A stretch of DNA of 64,000 nt from assembly GCA_016860845.1 (NCBI GenBank), contig BOKF01000005.1, positions 62,001-126,000 of the forward strand, in the 5' to 3' direction. Position 1 is the first letter of the stretch; every line of letters starts with the position of its first letter. Under the pieces are notes generated by a model. That model did not search any database, was not told the DNA's origin, and saw nothing but the letters and a program-made list of their open reading frames with translations. The position numbers and the translations under genes were made by a program. This document shows, piece after piece, positions 37,282 through 47,096 of this stretch. Source of the DNA: Chloroflexota bacterium (lineage in GTDB: Bacteria; Chloroflexota; Anaerolineae; 4572-78; J111).

Positions 37282-38610
37282 TCATTTACTGCCGCCCTTA
37301 CTGCCACCACTGCCACCGCCGCCGCCCTTACTGCCACCACCGCCACCGCCGCCACCGCCACGGCTGCCGCCATCGCCGCCGCCACTGCTGCCGCCGCCAC
37401 CGGGTAAAGGCACGCCGCTGTCAAAATCGCCGGTGATGACATTGATGTTGATGACGATAATGTTAATGGCAATAAAAGTGCCATCCGGCTGGAGCCACCC
37501 GACCACCCGAATCTTGGAGCCAGGCGGCCAGTTGATGGGCAGGCCGGTACAACTGTTGACGATGACGATCCGCCCGTCCACCAGCATCTTGTTCTCGCCG
37601 ACGTTGTGGGGAAAACCGGTCAGCGTAACCCACTGCGCATCCTGCCTGACGATGGTGATAATCTGGCTGTAACTGGCCGGGCCAGGATGCGGCTGAAGAT
37701 CAAATTTGTTCTTCACCGAAAGTTTGATCTTGATCTCGGTTTTGCTCTCGTGCTTCCACCAATCCTCTTTAACTTTCACCTTGACATCCAGCTTGACCTT
37801 CTGCTCGACCGAGATGGGCTGGAAATCAACCACGCCGACCAGAGGATCGCTTCTCGCCGCGATGGCCGTATCATCCGCCCCGGTAGCCGCACTGTCATCC
37901 CCCACCGCAACCAGGTTGGCCGAATCGAAGCCGACCGTATCAACCAGCTCCACCCCTTCAATCACTTCCCAGGCCAGGGCAGCGTTATCAATCGGCGCGT
38001 TGCCCACACTAACCAGGCTGCTTTGCGTAGTATATACCCCGGCGCACAGACGTGGAATCTGCCAGGTTCCTATAAATACGAGCGGTGGGAGTCCCACCAC
38101 GGGCGTTAGACTGGGTGTGCCCGTAATAACAGCGGTTGGGACCGGCGTAGAGATGACTGTCGGCGTGCCCGCAGGGGTAACGGTGGTCGAAGCGACGGGT
38201 GAAGCAGTGACCGCCAGCGTTCCCTGAGGGGTGGGAGTTTTTGTCGGCACTTGGACGATGGGGCCGCTCCTGGAGATAAAAATGCTCGTGGTAATCACGG
38301 CAATAATGCCAGCCCCAGTGATGACAGTGATGACGGCGACGACAATACTGATAAACCAAACTTTTGATAAGCCTAAGATGGCCATGGGTGCTCCTCCGTT
38401 GGCAATTATTCCAAACCAACCGGCCAGTTGGCTCTGAAAGGCCGCCTGAGCGGCAGGACTGGCCTGAAAGTGGGTTTGGGTCGTGGGTTGTCCGATTATC
38501 TGTAATAGTTCTGGTACATCGCCGGCTTCCGCGGGGAGATCAATGGCCTCACCCGTCAGCAGGCGATCAAGCTGTTCCGAAAAGAGATCAGCCAGTTGTT
38601 GTTCGTTCAT
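37282..38610 (-). CDS. Putative membrane anti-sigma factor with glycine-rich tail
   Basis: The 442-residue protein has a cytoplasmic N-terminal helical part (1-75, EQQLADLFSEQLDRLL...), one membrane helix (about 85-112, VWFISIVVAVITVITGAGIIAV) and a Thr/Pro/Val-rich stalk. Outer domains include a final DUF5666-like strand segment (SKIRVVGWLQPDGTFIAINIIV). It then ends with about 40 residues of Gly/Ser/Lys repeats. It starts inside the end of the sigma gene (ATGA overlap), the usual arrangement for a cognate anti-sigma factor. The N-terminus lacks an obvious zinc HXXXCXXC motif. The repetitive DNA at about 37295-37403 may vary in length. Confidence 0.7.
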   Translation of the reverse strand: MNEQQLADLFSEQLDRLLTGEAIDLPAEAGDVPELLQIIGQPTTQTHFQASPAAQAAFQSQLAGWFGIIANGGAPMAILGLSKVWFISIVVAVITVITGAGIIAVITTSIFISRSGPIVQVPTKTPTPQGTLAVTASPVASTTVTPAGTPTVISTPVPTAVITGTPSLTPVVGLPPLVFIGTWQIPRLCAGVYTTQSSLVSVGNAPIDNAALAWEVIEGVELVDTVGFDSANLVAVGDDSAATGADDTAIAARSDPLVGVVDFQPISVEQKVKLDVKVKVKEDWWKHESKTEIKIKLSVKNKFDLQPHPGPASYSQIITIVRQDAQWVTLTGFPHNVGENKMLVDGRIVIVNSCTGLPINWPPGSKIRVVGWLQPDGTFIAINIIVININVITGDFDSGVPLPGGGGSSGGGDGGSRGGGGGGGGGSKGGGGGSGGSKGGSK

Positions 38611-39182
38611 AAGGCAGGCTCCTTTTCCATCTCCTGGCGCAAACGACGGACCGCTCTCAGCAATACTACGCTGACGGTTTTTTCTGGCATCTCCATAATC
38701 TCGCTGATCTCATTGTTTCTGAGCTTGCCCGCAAATTTCAGGCTGATGATTTCCTGGTCGCGCTCACTCAAGCGCTCCACACAACGCAGCATCAAAACCA
38801 CTGCTTCTTGGTGGACAACTTGGGCTTCGGGCGAAGGATCGGCAGTTAACAGGTCGGCCGGAATTTCGGTCCCGGTTTCCCACTTTGAACGGCTTGTCTT
38901 CCTGCGATAGTAACTAACCAGCTCATTGTGGGCGATCCGAAACAGCCAGGTTGAAAAAGCGCCCCGGTCTGGATCGAATTGGGCGCGGCGGGCATAAGCC
39001 TGCTCAAAGACGGCGCCAATCAGGTCTTCGGCATCCTCTGCCGAACTGACGCGGTAGCGCAGATAGTTGTAGATGCGGGAATAGTACTGTTGGAAGAGTG
39101 CGGCTAAATCTAATGTTGGCTCAGAAACCTCTTTACTTTTTGTCCCTATAGCTTCCGTTGCAACGGTCTGCAAAAGTTTCAC
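38607..39182 (-). CDS. ECF-type RNA polymerase sigma factor
   Basis: This 191-residue sigma factor has region 2 (about 28-95: LFQQYYSRIYNYLRYRV...AEDLIGAVFEQAY...FSTWLFRIAHNEL) and region 4 (about 125-180: LSERDQEIISLKFAGKLRNNEISEIM...VSVVLLRAVRRLR). The N-terminal extension is short. A GTG at 39182 opens the frame, but AGGAG lies too close to it; TTG at 39173, 8 bases from AGGAG, is likely the real start. It overlaps the membrane gene downstream by 4 bases, making a sigma/anti-sigma operon whose targets are unknown. Confidence 0.9.
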   Translation of the reverse strand: MKLLQTVATEAIGTKSKEVSEPTLDLAALFQQYYSRIYNYLRYRVSSAEDAEDLIGAVFEQAYARRAQFDPDRGAFSTWLFRIAHNELVSYYRRKTSRSKWETGTEIPADLLTADPSPEAQVVHQEAVVLMLRCVERLSERDQEIISLKFAGKLRNNEISEIMEMPEKTVSVVLLRAVRRLRQEMEKEPAL

Positions 39183-39338
39183 TCCTACCTGGGCCCAGTA
39201 AAGTGTTGCACTATATTATACGTTGCAGTCACGTTTTTACTACACTCTTTCCGGCCAGGTTGCCTCCAAAATGTAAAGTTAGGGTAAGTTTTAACCAAAT
39301 TGGACAAGATCGTTTTTCAATCTACAATTCTCTCAACG

Positions 39339-42300
39339 ATGCCATCTCACGATACTTCCATCAATTCTCAAAATACCCTGGCCGCCTTTACCCCGCCGGT
39401 GCGAGCCTGGTTTGCCGAAACCTTCGGCCAGCCGACCCCACCCCAGGCCCAGGGCTGGCCGGCTATCCAGCGCGGCGAGCACACCCTCATCCTGGCCCCG
39501 ACCGGCTCCGGCAAAACCCTGGCCGCTTTTCTATGGGGCATTGACCAACTGCTGCGGGAATTTAGCCCAACCGACGAGCCAGAGTTGCGCCTGGTCTATA
39601 TCTCCCCGCTCAAGGCGCTCAACAACGACGTGCAGCGCAACCTGCGCCTGCCTCTAACCGGCATTCGCCGCCAGGCCCGCGACATGGACCTGCCCTGCCC
39701 CACCCTGGAGGTTATGGTTCGCTCCGGCGACACCCCCCAGCGCGAACGGCGAGCCATGCTGCGCACCCCGCCCCACGTTCTCATCACCACTCCGGAGTCG
39801 TTCTACCTGCTGCTGACCAGCCCCAAAGCTCGCGAGATATTTCGCACTGTTCGCACCGTCATTGTGGACGAAATCCACACCCTGGCCGGCAGCAAACGCG
39901 GGGTTCACCTCGCCCTCAGCCTGGAACGCCTGCAGCACTTTGCCGCCCTGCCCGTCCAGCGCATCGGCCTCTCTGCGACCATCCAGCCCCTCGCCGAAGT
40001 TGCCCGCTTCCTCGGCGGGAACGAGTGGCGCGGTGACGAGCCAGACCGGCGGCTGTTACCCCGGCCAGTCAATATTGTAGATACTGGTTATACGAAGGCT
40101 CTTGACCTGCGCGTGGAAACTGTCGTCGGGGATTTTCGGCAGTTGCCCGGCGACTCCATCTGGCCCTCGGTCATCCCCCGCGTCCTGGGATTGATTCGCC
40201 AGCACCAGACCACCCTTATCTTTACCAACAACCGCCGCCTGGCCGAGCGCACCGCCGACCGGCTCAACGAGCAGCTTGCCGCCGAAGCCGCCGGCCTGCC
40301 TTCGGGCTTGATTGCTGGGGGCGTGGCCAAGGGCATCGGTATGATGGCGGCGGGAACGGGGGCGCAGGCCGGCCCTTTTCGCGCCCACCACGGCAGCATG
40401 GCCAAAGAAGCCCGCCTGGAAATGGAGCGCGACCTGAAAGCCGGTCACTTGCCGGCCCTGGTCGGCACTTCCTCGCTGGAACTGGGGATTGACATCGGCT
40501 CGGTGGATCTGGTGGTGCAGTTGCAGTCGCCCAAATCGGTGGCCCAAGCTCTGCAGCGGGTGGGCCGCTCCGGCCACCTGGTCGGCCAGACCAGCAAGGG
40601 ACGCATCTTCCCGACCCACCGTGAGGATGTCATGGAGGCGGCGGCGATTGCCGGTGGGATGCGGCGCGGCGAGGTCGAGCCGACCTATACCCCGCGCAAT
40701 TCACTCGATGTGCTGGCCCAGCAGCTTGTGGCGATGGTCTCGGTGGAAAGCTGGGGGGTGGACGCTCTCTTCGACCTGGTCCGCTGCACTTACGCCTACG
40801 AGGAACTGACCCCGCGCGTCTTTCGGGCTGTGCTGGAGATGCTGGCCGGGCGCTACGCCAGCCAGACCCGGCGCGAACTGCGGGCGCGGCTGGCCTGGGA
40901 CCCGGTCAACAACAAGGTGGCGGCTCTGCCCGGCGCCCGCTTGCTGGCCCTGACCAACGGCGGCACCATCACCGACCGGGGCAGCTTTGGAGCCTACCTC
41001 AGCGATGGCAAGACCAAGTTGGGCGAGCTGGACGAGGAGTTTGTCTACGAGACCCGCGTGGGCGATACGCTCATGCTCGGCTCACAAGTCTGGCGGGTGC
41101 TGGACGTCACCGACGACCGGGTCATCGTGGCCGAAGCGCCCGGCACGACGCCCCGCATGCCTTTCTGGCGCGGCGATTTCCCCTGGCGGCCCTATGAACT
41201 GGGGCTGCGGGTGGGCGCCTTCCGCCGGGCCGTGGCCGAACGAGTCGAGCGTCTGCGGGCCGAGTTGAACTGGGCTGGGTGTGGCGAGATTGTTGAGAAA
41301 CGGGACGAGCCGGCCGTTCAGGCACTGCTGGCCTGGCTGCAAGACGAGTATGCCCTGGATCACAACTCGGCCTGGCACGTCCTGAGTTATGTCGCCAACC
41401 AGCTTGATAAAGCCGGGGCGATTTCATCAGACCGGACGGTGCTGGTCGAGGTCTTTGACGACGCCCTGGGCGACCCGCGGCTGGTCGTCCATTCTCCCTT
41501 TGGCGGGCGGGTCAACGGCCCGTGGGGCCTGGCCCTGGCCAGCTTGCTGCGGGAACGCAGCGGTATCGAGGTCGAAGTTCAGACCAACGACGACGGCATT
41601 TTGCTGCGCTGCCCCGAAGCGGAGGCCGAATTTCCCCTGGATGTGGTCGCCGGGCTGGGGCCGGCCGAGGCCCGCGAGCGTATTTTGCAGGAGCTACCCG
41701 ACTCGGCTGTCTTTGGGGCGCAGTTCCGCCAGAACGCAGCCAGGGCGCTGCTGCTGCCGGGCCTGCGCGGCGGCAAACGCACCCCCTTCTGGCTGCAGCG
41801 TCTGCGGGCCAAGGATCTGCTGCAAGCGGTGCGCCAGTTCCAGGATTTTCCGATCGTGGCCGAAACCTACCGCGACTGCTTGCAGGACGTGCTGGACCTG
41901 CCCCACCTGGAAGCGGTTTTGAGCGGCATCCAGCACGGCGAGATCCAGGTGGTCCTGGTCGAGTCGCTGACCCCTTCGCCGGTGGCCCAAAGCCTGCTCT
42001 GGGATTTTGTCAGCGTCTACATGTACGAGTGGGACACGCCCCGGGCCGAGCGCCAGCTTCAAACCCTGGCGGCGAACCGGGACCTGCTGCAAGACATGCT
42101 TAAGGACATCGCCCTGGACGAGCTGCTCCGGCCCGAAGCGATTCAGGAGGTGCAGGGCCGCCTGCAACACACGGCTCCGACGAGCCAGGTGCGCACCGTG
42201 GAGGAACTGGCCGTGCTGCTGCAGCAGTTGGGCGATCTGTCGGCCCATGAGCTGGCCGAGCGCACCAATGTGGACCCGGCCGCCTGGGTGGCTCACCTGG

Positions 42301-44075
42301 CCGGGGCTGGCCGCATCGTCGAGCTGGCTGTCCCCACCGCGCATGGTCCGGCCCGGCGCTGGGTAGCCGCCGAATATGCGGCGGAGTATCGCGCCGCCTT
42401 CGGCTTAGCCACCCCCGGCGACCCGTCTATCCCCCCGGTTGACGCGCAGCGCCGGATTCTGGAACGCTTCCTGGCCCAGGCCGGCCCGGTCACCATCCCC
42501 ACTATCCTGGCCCGCTATGCCTTCCCCTCTGACTGGCTGCAAGCTGAACTCGACCGGCTGGTTGAAGCCCGCCACTTGGCCCACGGCCGTTTCACGCCCT
42601 TGGAGAACCAACCTGCGCCAGCGGACGAATTTGTTGACCTGCACACCCTGGAGCAGATTCACCGCCGCACCCTGACCATTTTGCGGCGGGAGATTCAACC
42701 GGTGCCCTTTACCGTCTATGCCGACTTTTTGGCCCACTGGCATCACCTCCATCCGGCGGAACGCCTGAGCGGGCCGGGCGCGCTGCGGCAGGCGCTGCAG
42801 CAGTTGCGGGCCGCGCCGGTGGTCGGCCGCATCTGGGAGCGCGATGTGCTGCCCCTGCGGCTGGCCCGCTACGATCCGGCGGAGTTAGCCGGGCTATGCC
42901 AGAGCGGCGAGTTGGTCTGGGTCGGTTCGGGTGGGGTTGACCCCCGGCGAGGCCGCATCCGCTTCCTGTTCCGGGGCGAGGGTGATACCTTTCTGGAGCC
43001 GGCCCCGGACGACCTCTCCGGCTTGAGCGAGACGGCCCAGGTTGTCTACAACTTCCTCAAAAGCGAGGGTGCGCTCTTTCTGGCCGATATCTGCGCTGCA
43101 TTGGGCTTAACCGAGACCGCCGCCGAAGCCGCCCTGGTCGAGCTGGTGATGGCCGGTCTGGCCACCAACGACAGCCTGACCGTGCTGCGGCAAATCGTCC
43201 AACAAGGAAGTCCCAGCCCCAGCGGCGAGCGCAAGCCTTTCAGCTCCCTCGAAACAGAACTGGCCGAGCGGCTGCGCTCACGGGAACGGCGGCCGGACGG
43301 GCTGCACCGGCCCACCCGCTCCGCATTTCAGGCGGCCAAGCGTCGAGTACGGGAACGTCTGAGCCAGCCGAGCGAGTCCCAACGACCTCCCTTGAGCGAA
43401 GGGCGCTGGACCCTGGTTCACCGTTTTGGCGTGTTAGGCAAGGCCGTGCCGCCCGTTGAACGAGCCGCACAGCAAACCCGCCAACTGCTGGCCCGCTACG
43501 GCGTGGTGACTCATGCCAGTCTGGCCGACGAGGTGGGGAGTTGGGCCTGGGATCTGATCTACCCGCAGCTTCAACGACTGGAACTGCGGGGCGAGGTCCG
43601 GCGCGGCTACTTTGTGCAGGGCCTGCCCGGTCTCCAGTTCGCCTTACCGGAAGTGGTCGAGCGGCTGCGGGCCGGTCGCAGCGAGCCACCGACGGAAGAC
43701 GAGGCCCTGGTTGTCCTCAACGCCGGCGACCCGGCCAACCTCTACGGCCCGGCGCTGCCAGGCCTGCCCTCAGCGGCCAGCGGCGAGGAACTCATCTTCG
43801 CCCGGCTGCCTTCGACCTGGCTGGTGCAGCAACGGGGGCTGCCGGTGCTGGTCGCCCGCGATACAGGCGCACAGCTTATCACCTTGCAAGGGGCTGATGA
43901 GGGCCTCATCCGGTCGGCCCTGGCAGCGCTGCTGGATCACCTGGCAAATTTTGAGTTTCGCCTCACCGTCGAAAACTGGAACGGCCAGCCGGTGCTGGAC
44001 AGTCCCGGCCGCCCTCTCCTCGAAGCCGTTGGCTCTTTCCGCGATTATCCGGGGATGACCTGGCAGCGGCGTTAG
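39339..44075 (+). CDS. lhr: Lhr-family large DEAD/DEAH helicase
   Basis: The 1578-residue superfamily 2 helicase has Walker A APTGSGKT near residue 55, VDEIHTLAGSKRGVHLALSLERL near 175 (DEIH box), LSATIQPL near 209, SSLELGIDIG near 375 and the helicase motif VI-like QRVGRSGH near 400. The long C-terminal part matches Lhr proteins, which unwind RNA-DNA hybrids and act in DNA repair. The ATG 39339 start is used; TTG 39300 lies in frame upstream with no better signal. The size is typical of long Lhr (about 1500). It stands alone in its transcription unit. Confidence 0.92.
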   Translation: MPSHDTSINSQNTLAAFTPPVRAWFAETFGQPTPPQAQGWPAIQRGEHTLILAPTGSGKTLAAFLWGIDQLLREFSPTDEPELRLVYISPLKALNNDVQRNLRLPLTGIRRQARDMDLPCPTLEVMVRSGDTPQRERRAMLRTPPHVLITTPESFYLLLTSPKAREIFRTVRTVIVDEIHTLAGSKRGVHLALSLERLQHFAALPVQRIGLSATIQPLAEVARFLGGNEWRGDEPDRRLLPRPVNIVDTGYTKALDLRVETVVGDFRQLPGDSIWPSVIPRVLGLIRQHQTTLIFTNNRRLAERTADRLNEQLAAEAAGLPSGLIAGGVAKGIGMMAAGTGAQAGPFRAHHGSMAKEARLEMERDLKAGHLPALVGTSSLELGIDIGSVDLVVQLQSPKSVAQALQRVGRSGHLVGQTSKGRIFPTHREDVMEAAAIAGGMRRGEVEPTYTPRNSLDVLAQQLVAMVSVESWGVDALFDLVRCTYAYEELTPRVFRAVLEMLAGRYASQTRRELRARLAWDPVNNKVAALPGARLLALTNGGTITDRGSFGAYLSDGKTKLGELDEEFVYETRVGDTLMLGSQVWRVLDVTDDRVIVAEAPGTTPRMPFWRGDFPWRPYELGLRVGAFRRAVAERVERLRAELNWAGCGEIVEKRDEPAVQALLAWLQDEYALDHNSAWHVLSYVANQLDKAGAISSDRTVLVEVFDDALGDPRLVVHSPFGGRVNGPWGLALASLLRERSGIEVEVQTNDDGILLRCPEAEAEFPLDVVAGLGPAEARERILQELPDSAVFGAQFRQNAARALLLPGLRGGKRTPFWLQRLRAKDLLQAVRQFQDFPIVAETYRDCLQDVLDLPHLEAVLSGIQHGEIQVVLVESLTPSPVAQSLLWDFVSVYMYEWDTPRAERQLQTLAANRDLLQDMLKDIALDELLRPEAIQEVQGRLQHTAPTSQVRTVEELAVLLQQLGDLSAHELAERTNVDPAAWVAHLAGAGRIVELAVPTAHGPARRWVAAEYAAEYRAAFGLATPGDPSIPPVDAQRRILERFLAQAGPVTIPTILARYAFPSDWLQAELDRLVEARHLAHGRFTPLENQPAPADEFVDLHTLEQIHRRTLTILRREIQPVPFTVYADFLAHWHHLHPAERLSGPGALRQALQQLRAAPVVGRIWERDVLPLRLARYDPAELAGLCQSGELVWVGSGGVDPRRGRIRFLFRGEGDTFLEPAPDDLSGLSETAQVVYNFLKSEGALFLADICAALGLTETAAEAALVELVMAGLATNDSLTVLRQIVQQGSPSPSGERKPFSSLETELAERLRSRERRPDGLHRPTRSAFQAAKRRVRERLSQPSESQRPPLSEGRWTLVHRFGVLGKAVPPVERAAQQTRQLLARYGVVTHASLADEVGSWAWDLIYPQLQRLELRGEVRRGYFVQGLPGLQFALPEVVERLRAGRSEPPTEDEALVVLNAGDPANLYGPALPGLPSAASGEELIFARLPSTWLVQQRGLPVLVARDTGAQLITLQGADEGLIRSALAALLDHLANFEFRLTVENWNGQPVLDSPGRPLLEAVGSFRDYPGMTWQRR

Positions 44076-44193
44076 CTTTGGCAATCCAAAAGAAGTTGAT
44101 GCCTGTCGTCACGCCCTTCGTGCTTGCCCAGATCGTGTGCTTCCCGGGCAATTAAAGCAGCTTTAGGGATTTCAATTGCGGTCAAGATGAGTC

Positions 44194-44222
44194 TTGTGTA
44201 AAGCATCCGCTTTAAGTATAAT
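44194..44222 (+). promoter_or_regulatory. Probable promoter of the NSS transporter gene
   Basis: TTGTGT at 44194-44199 and a perfect TATAAT at 44217-44222 are separated by 17 bases. This would start transcription near 44229, about 74 bases before ATG 44303. Confidence 0.65.
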
Positions 44223-44302
44223 CACACTTTGTGAAATTTGGCACGACCATTTCATAAACCACAATCACTTTACCCTACTCAACGAAGGAGTTTTTTCGGT
44301 TA

Positions 44303-45706
44303 ATGGCTACTCAAGTTACTGCTAAAAGTCGGGCCGCCGTCAAACGTGACGTGTCGCCCCTTATTACCCGCGATGGTTTTACCACCAGCCTGGGTGTCAT
44401 CGCGGCCACGCTGGGTTCTGCTGTCGGGCTGGGCAACATCTGGAAATTCCCTTTTCTCACCGGCGTCAACGGCGGGGCCAGCTTTATTATTGTTTATCTG
44501 ATCAGTACCCTGCTGGTCGGGCTGCCGATCATGATTGCCGAGATTATGCTGGGGCGGCAGGCCAGAGCCGACGCTGTGACCAGTCTGAGCAAGTTAGCTC
44601 CAGGTAAACCTTGGTGGCTGGTTGGCGCGGCTGGGGTGGTCTCGGCTTTTTTGATTCTGGCTTTCTATACCGAGGTAGCGGCCTGGGTTTTTGCCTACAT
44701 CTTCAAAGCCGCTTTTGGCGGGCTGCTCTCGACCAACCCGGAAGTCACGGGCCAGGCTTTTAATCAGCTTATCACCGATCCCTGGCAGTCGCTGCTGTGG
44801 CAGTGGCTGGTGCTGGCTCTCATCAGCGCTATTATCATTATGGGCGTTTCCAAAGGGATTGAGCAGACGACCAAGCGGCTGATGCCCTTACTCTTTTTAC
44901 TGCTGGTGGCGATTGGCATCCGCAGCCTGACTCTGCCAGGGGCTATGGAGGGACTGGTCTTTCTGTTCCGGCCCGATTTCTCCAAAGTAACAGCGGCGGC
45001 GCTGCTCACGGCGATGGGCCTGGCCTTCTTCAAACTCTCTATTGGCATGGGTGCGATGATGACTTACGGCAGCTACTTCCGGGACGACCAGAATATTCCG
45101 GCGACAGCCACCAAAGTTATGCTGGCCGATTTAACCGTTTCGATCCTGGCCGGTATCGCCATCTTCCCGGCGGTCTTTGCCTTTGGCTTTCAGCCAGACG
45201 CTGGGCCGTCGCTGCTGTTTATTACCATTCCGGCTGTCTTTGCAGCGATGCCGCTGGGCCATTTCTTCATGGTGCTTTTCTTTATTCTGGCGGCTATTGC
45301 CGCAACCGGGGCGATGCTCTCGCTGCTGGAAGTGCCGGTGGCTTTTCTCAACGAACGGCTGGGATTATCGCGGGTCATGGCGACGCTGAGCACCGTAGCC
45401 CTGCTGGCGCTGGTCGGGTCAACGGCGGCGCTCTCTAACAGCCTGCTGGCGGACTTCAAGCTGTTCGGGATGACCATGTTCGATCTGTATGACTTCGCCA
45501 CTTCTAATGTGCTGCTGCCGGTGGGCGGTCTATGCCTGAGTTTGTTTGTCGGCTGGGCCTGGGGCTCTGCCGAAGTTAAGGCAGCGCTGACCAATAATGG
45601 AACCCTGCCCAATGAGCGCCTTGTGCGCGCCTTTTTTGGCATCATCAAGTTTGTGACCCCGGTGTTGGTCTTGATTGTGCTGTTGAATGGGTTAAAAATC
45701 CTGTAA
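44303..45706 (+). CDS. Sodium-dependent transporter, NSS/SNF family
   Basis: The 467-residue membrane protein has about 11-12 helices and the family hallmark LGVIAATLGSAVGLGNIWKFPFLTGVNGG near residues 30-60, the sodium- and substrate-binding unwound helix 1. It should import a small amino acid or similar solute with Na+. AAGGAG lies 12 bases before ATG 44303. The typical NSS helix 6-8 sequences (FFKLSIGMGAMMTYGSYF) are present. The substrate is not predictable. No neighbour suggests a pathway; the next gene has its own promoter. Confidence 0.92.
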   Translation: MATQVTAKSRAAVKRDVSPLITRDGFTTSLGVIAATLGSAVGLGNIWKFPFLTGVNGGASFIIVYLISTLLVGLPIMIAEIMLGRQARADAVTSLSKLAPGKPWWLVGAAGVVSAFLILAFYTEVAAWVFAYIFKAAFGGLLSTNPEVTGQAFNQLITDPWQSLLWQWLVLALISAIIIMGVSKGIEQTTKRLMPLLFLLLVAIGIRSLTLPGAMEGLVFLFRPDFSKVTAAALLTAMGLAFFKLSIGMGAMMTYGSYFRDDQNIPATATKVMLADLTVSILAGIAIFPAVFAFGFQPDAGPSLLFITIPAVFAAMPLGHFFMVLFFILAAIAATGAMLSLLEVPVAFLNERLGLSRVMATLSTVALLALVGSTAALSNSLLADFKLFGMTMFDLYDFATSNVLLPVGGLCLSLFVGWAWGSAEVKAALTNNGTLPNERLVRAFFGIIKFVTPVLVLIVLLNGLKIL

Positions 45707-45727
45707 CTTCCGATATTTCTCTCCCGG

Positions 45728-45755
45728 TTGACTACCCTTTAATCTCTCTTATAAT
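45728..45755 (+). promoter_or_regulatory. Promoter of the URO-D family gene
   Basis: TTGACT at 45728-45733 and TATAAT at 45750-45755 are spaced by 16 bases. Transcription would begin near 45762 and pass through the hairpin at 45768-45817 before ATG 45851. Confidence 0.7.
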
Positions 45756-45767
45756 TGGGAATGAAAA

Positions 45768-45817
45768 TGAGGCGAGGAGGTGATGAACCGCACTTCGTCT
45801 CTCGCCACCTCGCCTCA
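45768..45817. repeat. Inverted repeat in the URO-D gene leader
   Basis: TGAGGCGAGG (45768-45777) pairs with CCTCGCCTCA (45808-45817), with further partial pairing inside (GGCGAGAGACGAAGTG-like). It falls within the predicted 5' leader. Confidence 0.65.
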
Positions 45818-45850
45818 CCGGTCATCGCATCTTATTTTTTAGGAGCAACA

Positions 45851-46999
45851 ATGAACAATCAGAGTTATCAAACGCCCACCCATCGCCGTGAGCGAGTCCT
45901 TAAGGCAGTCCAGCACCAGGAAACCGATTTTGTACCCTACAACTTTCACGCCATCCCGGTGGTTTATGAAAAGTTGATTGAGCACTACGGTCTGAAGGAC
46001 AGCGTGGAATTGGCCGATTTTATCGGCAATCACATCGTCAAAATCGGTTCTGATTTTAACTACAATCCCTGGGCCAATGAAATTCAAGAAGTTCGGCTGA
46101 CGCCCAGCGGCGGCCCGGTTTTTACCAACCTGGATAAAGAGGGCGCGCTGCACATGGACGAGTTCGGCTGTGTCTGGGACCGCACCTCCGGCATGCCCCA
46201 CCCGGTCCAGTATCCCCTGGAAGAAGACCACCGCCTGCTGGAAAAGTATGTCATGCCTGACCCCTACCACGCCGGTCGCTTTGATGCGGCTAGAGCCTTA
46301 GCCGACCAGTGGCGCGACAAGGCGTTTATCTTTGGCAAAATCGGGATGATCCTCTTTGAACGAGCCTGGAGCCTGCGCGGCATGGTTAACATGTTTACCG
46401 ATATGCTGGACCGCCCGGAGTTTGTGGATGAGCTGCTGGATCGCATCCTGTACGAATGGAATTTGCCGATTATTGACCAGCAGATTGCCCTGGGCATAGA
46501 CGGCTTTTATTTTGCCGACGATTGGGGGTCGAAAACCGGCCTGATGTTCAGCCCCAAGCTGTGGCGGCGCTTCATCAAGCCGCGCCTGGCGATCATCTAT
46601 GAGCACTGCCATAAGGCCGGTGTGTACGTGGGCCAGCATTCTGACGGCAACATCATCGAGATTTTTCCCGATTTGATTGAAATTGGGCTGGACATCTTTA
46701 ACCCGCTGGAGCGAGCAGTGATGGACCCGGTCGAAATGAAACGCCGCTTTGGGGACAAAGTGACCTTCTACGGCGGCATAGACGTGGAGCGGACCATGCC
46801 CTTCGGCACGCCGGAAGAGGTGCGGGCCGAAATTCGGGAACGGGCGGCGACGATGGGTCAAGGCGGCGGCTATATCTTGCAGACTACCCACACCGTTTTG
46901 TGGGATGTGCCGCTGGAAAATTTGGTAGCTTATATCGAAGAAGTACGGGCGCTGGCCGGGTTGGACACCCCCCGGCCTAACTCGAACGCCAATCTTTGA
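45851..46999 (+). CDS. Uroporphyrinogen decarboxylase-family protein (methyltransferase type)
   Basis: The 382-residue TIM-barrel protein of the URO-D superfamily has RRERVLKAVQHQETDFVPY at the start, FADDWGSKTGLMFSPKLWRRFIKPRL near 217, and HSDGNIIEIFPDLIEIGLDIFNPLE near 256. The arrangement and the missing HemE N-terminal RQAGR motif place it with the group that includes corrinoid methyltransferases, not with haem-synthesis HemE. AGGAG lies 5 bases before ATG 45851; the longer frame from 45755 crosses the hairpin. No corrinoid protein is nearby, so its partner is unknown. Confidence 0.85.
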   Translation: MNNQSYQTPTHRRERVLKAVQHQETDFVPYNFHAIPVVYEKLIEHYGLKDSVELADFIGNHIVKIGSDFNYNPWANEIQEVRLTPSGGPVFTNLDKEGALHMDEFGCVWDRTSGMPHPVQYPLEEDHRLLEKYVMPDPYHAGRFDAARALADQWRDKAFIFGKIGMILFERAWSLRGMVNMFTDMLDRPEFVDELLDRILYEWNLPIIDQQIALGIDGFYFADDWGSKTGLMFSPKLWRRFIKPRLAIIYEHCHKAGVYVGQHSDGNIIEIFPDLIEIGLDIFNPLERAVMDPVEMKRRFGDKVTFYGGIDVERTMPFGTPEEVRAEIRERAATMGQGGGYILQTTHTVLWDVPLENLVAYIEEVRALAGLDTPRPNSNANL

Positions 47000-47096
47000 C
47001 CGCAAGCTCTTGTCCTTCAACTTATTTTAAGCTTTGATCGTTACAATCTTTTGGCGAGAGGAGTTATAATTGTTTTGAGCAATCACGGAGGATAAG

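Noticed and set aside
37198..37407. 69-codon plus-strand frame rich in Ala and Thr
   Set aside because: It is the antisense reading of the Gly-rich repeat tail of the minus-strand gene.
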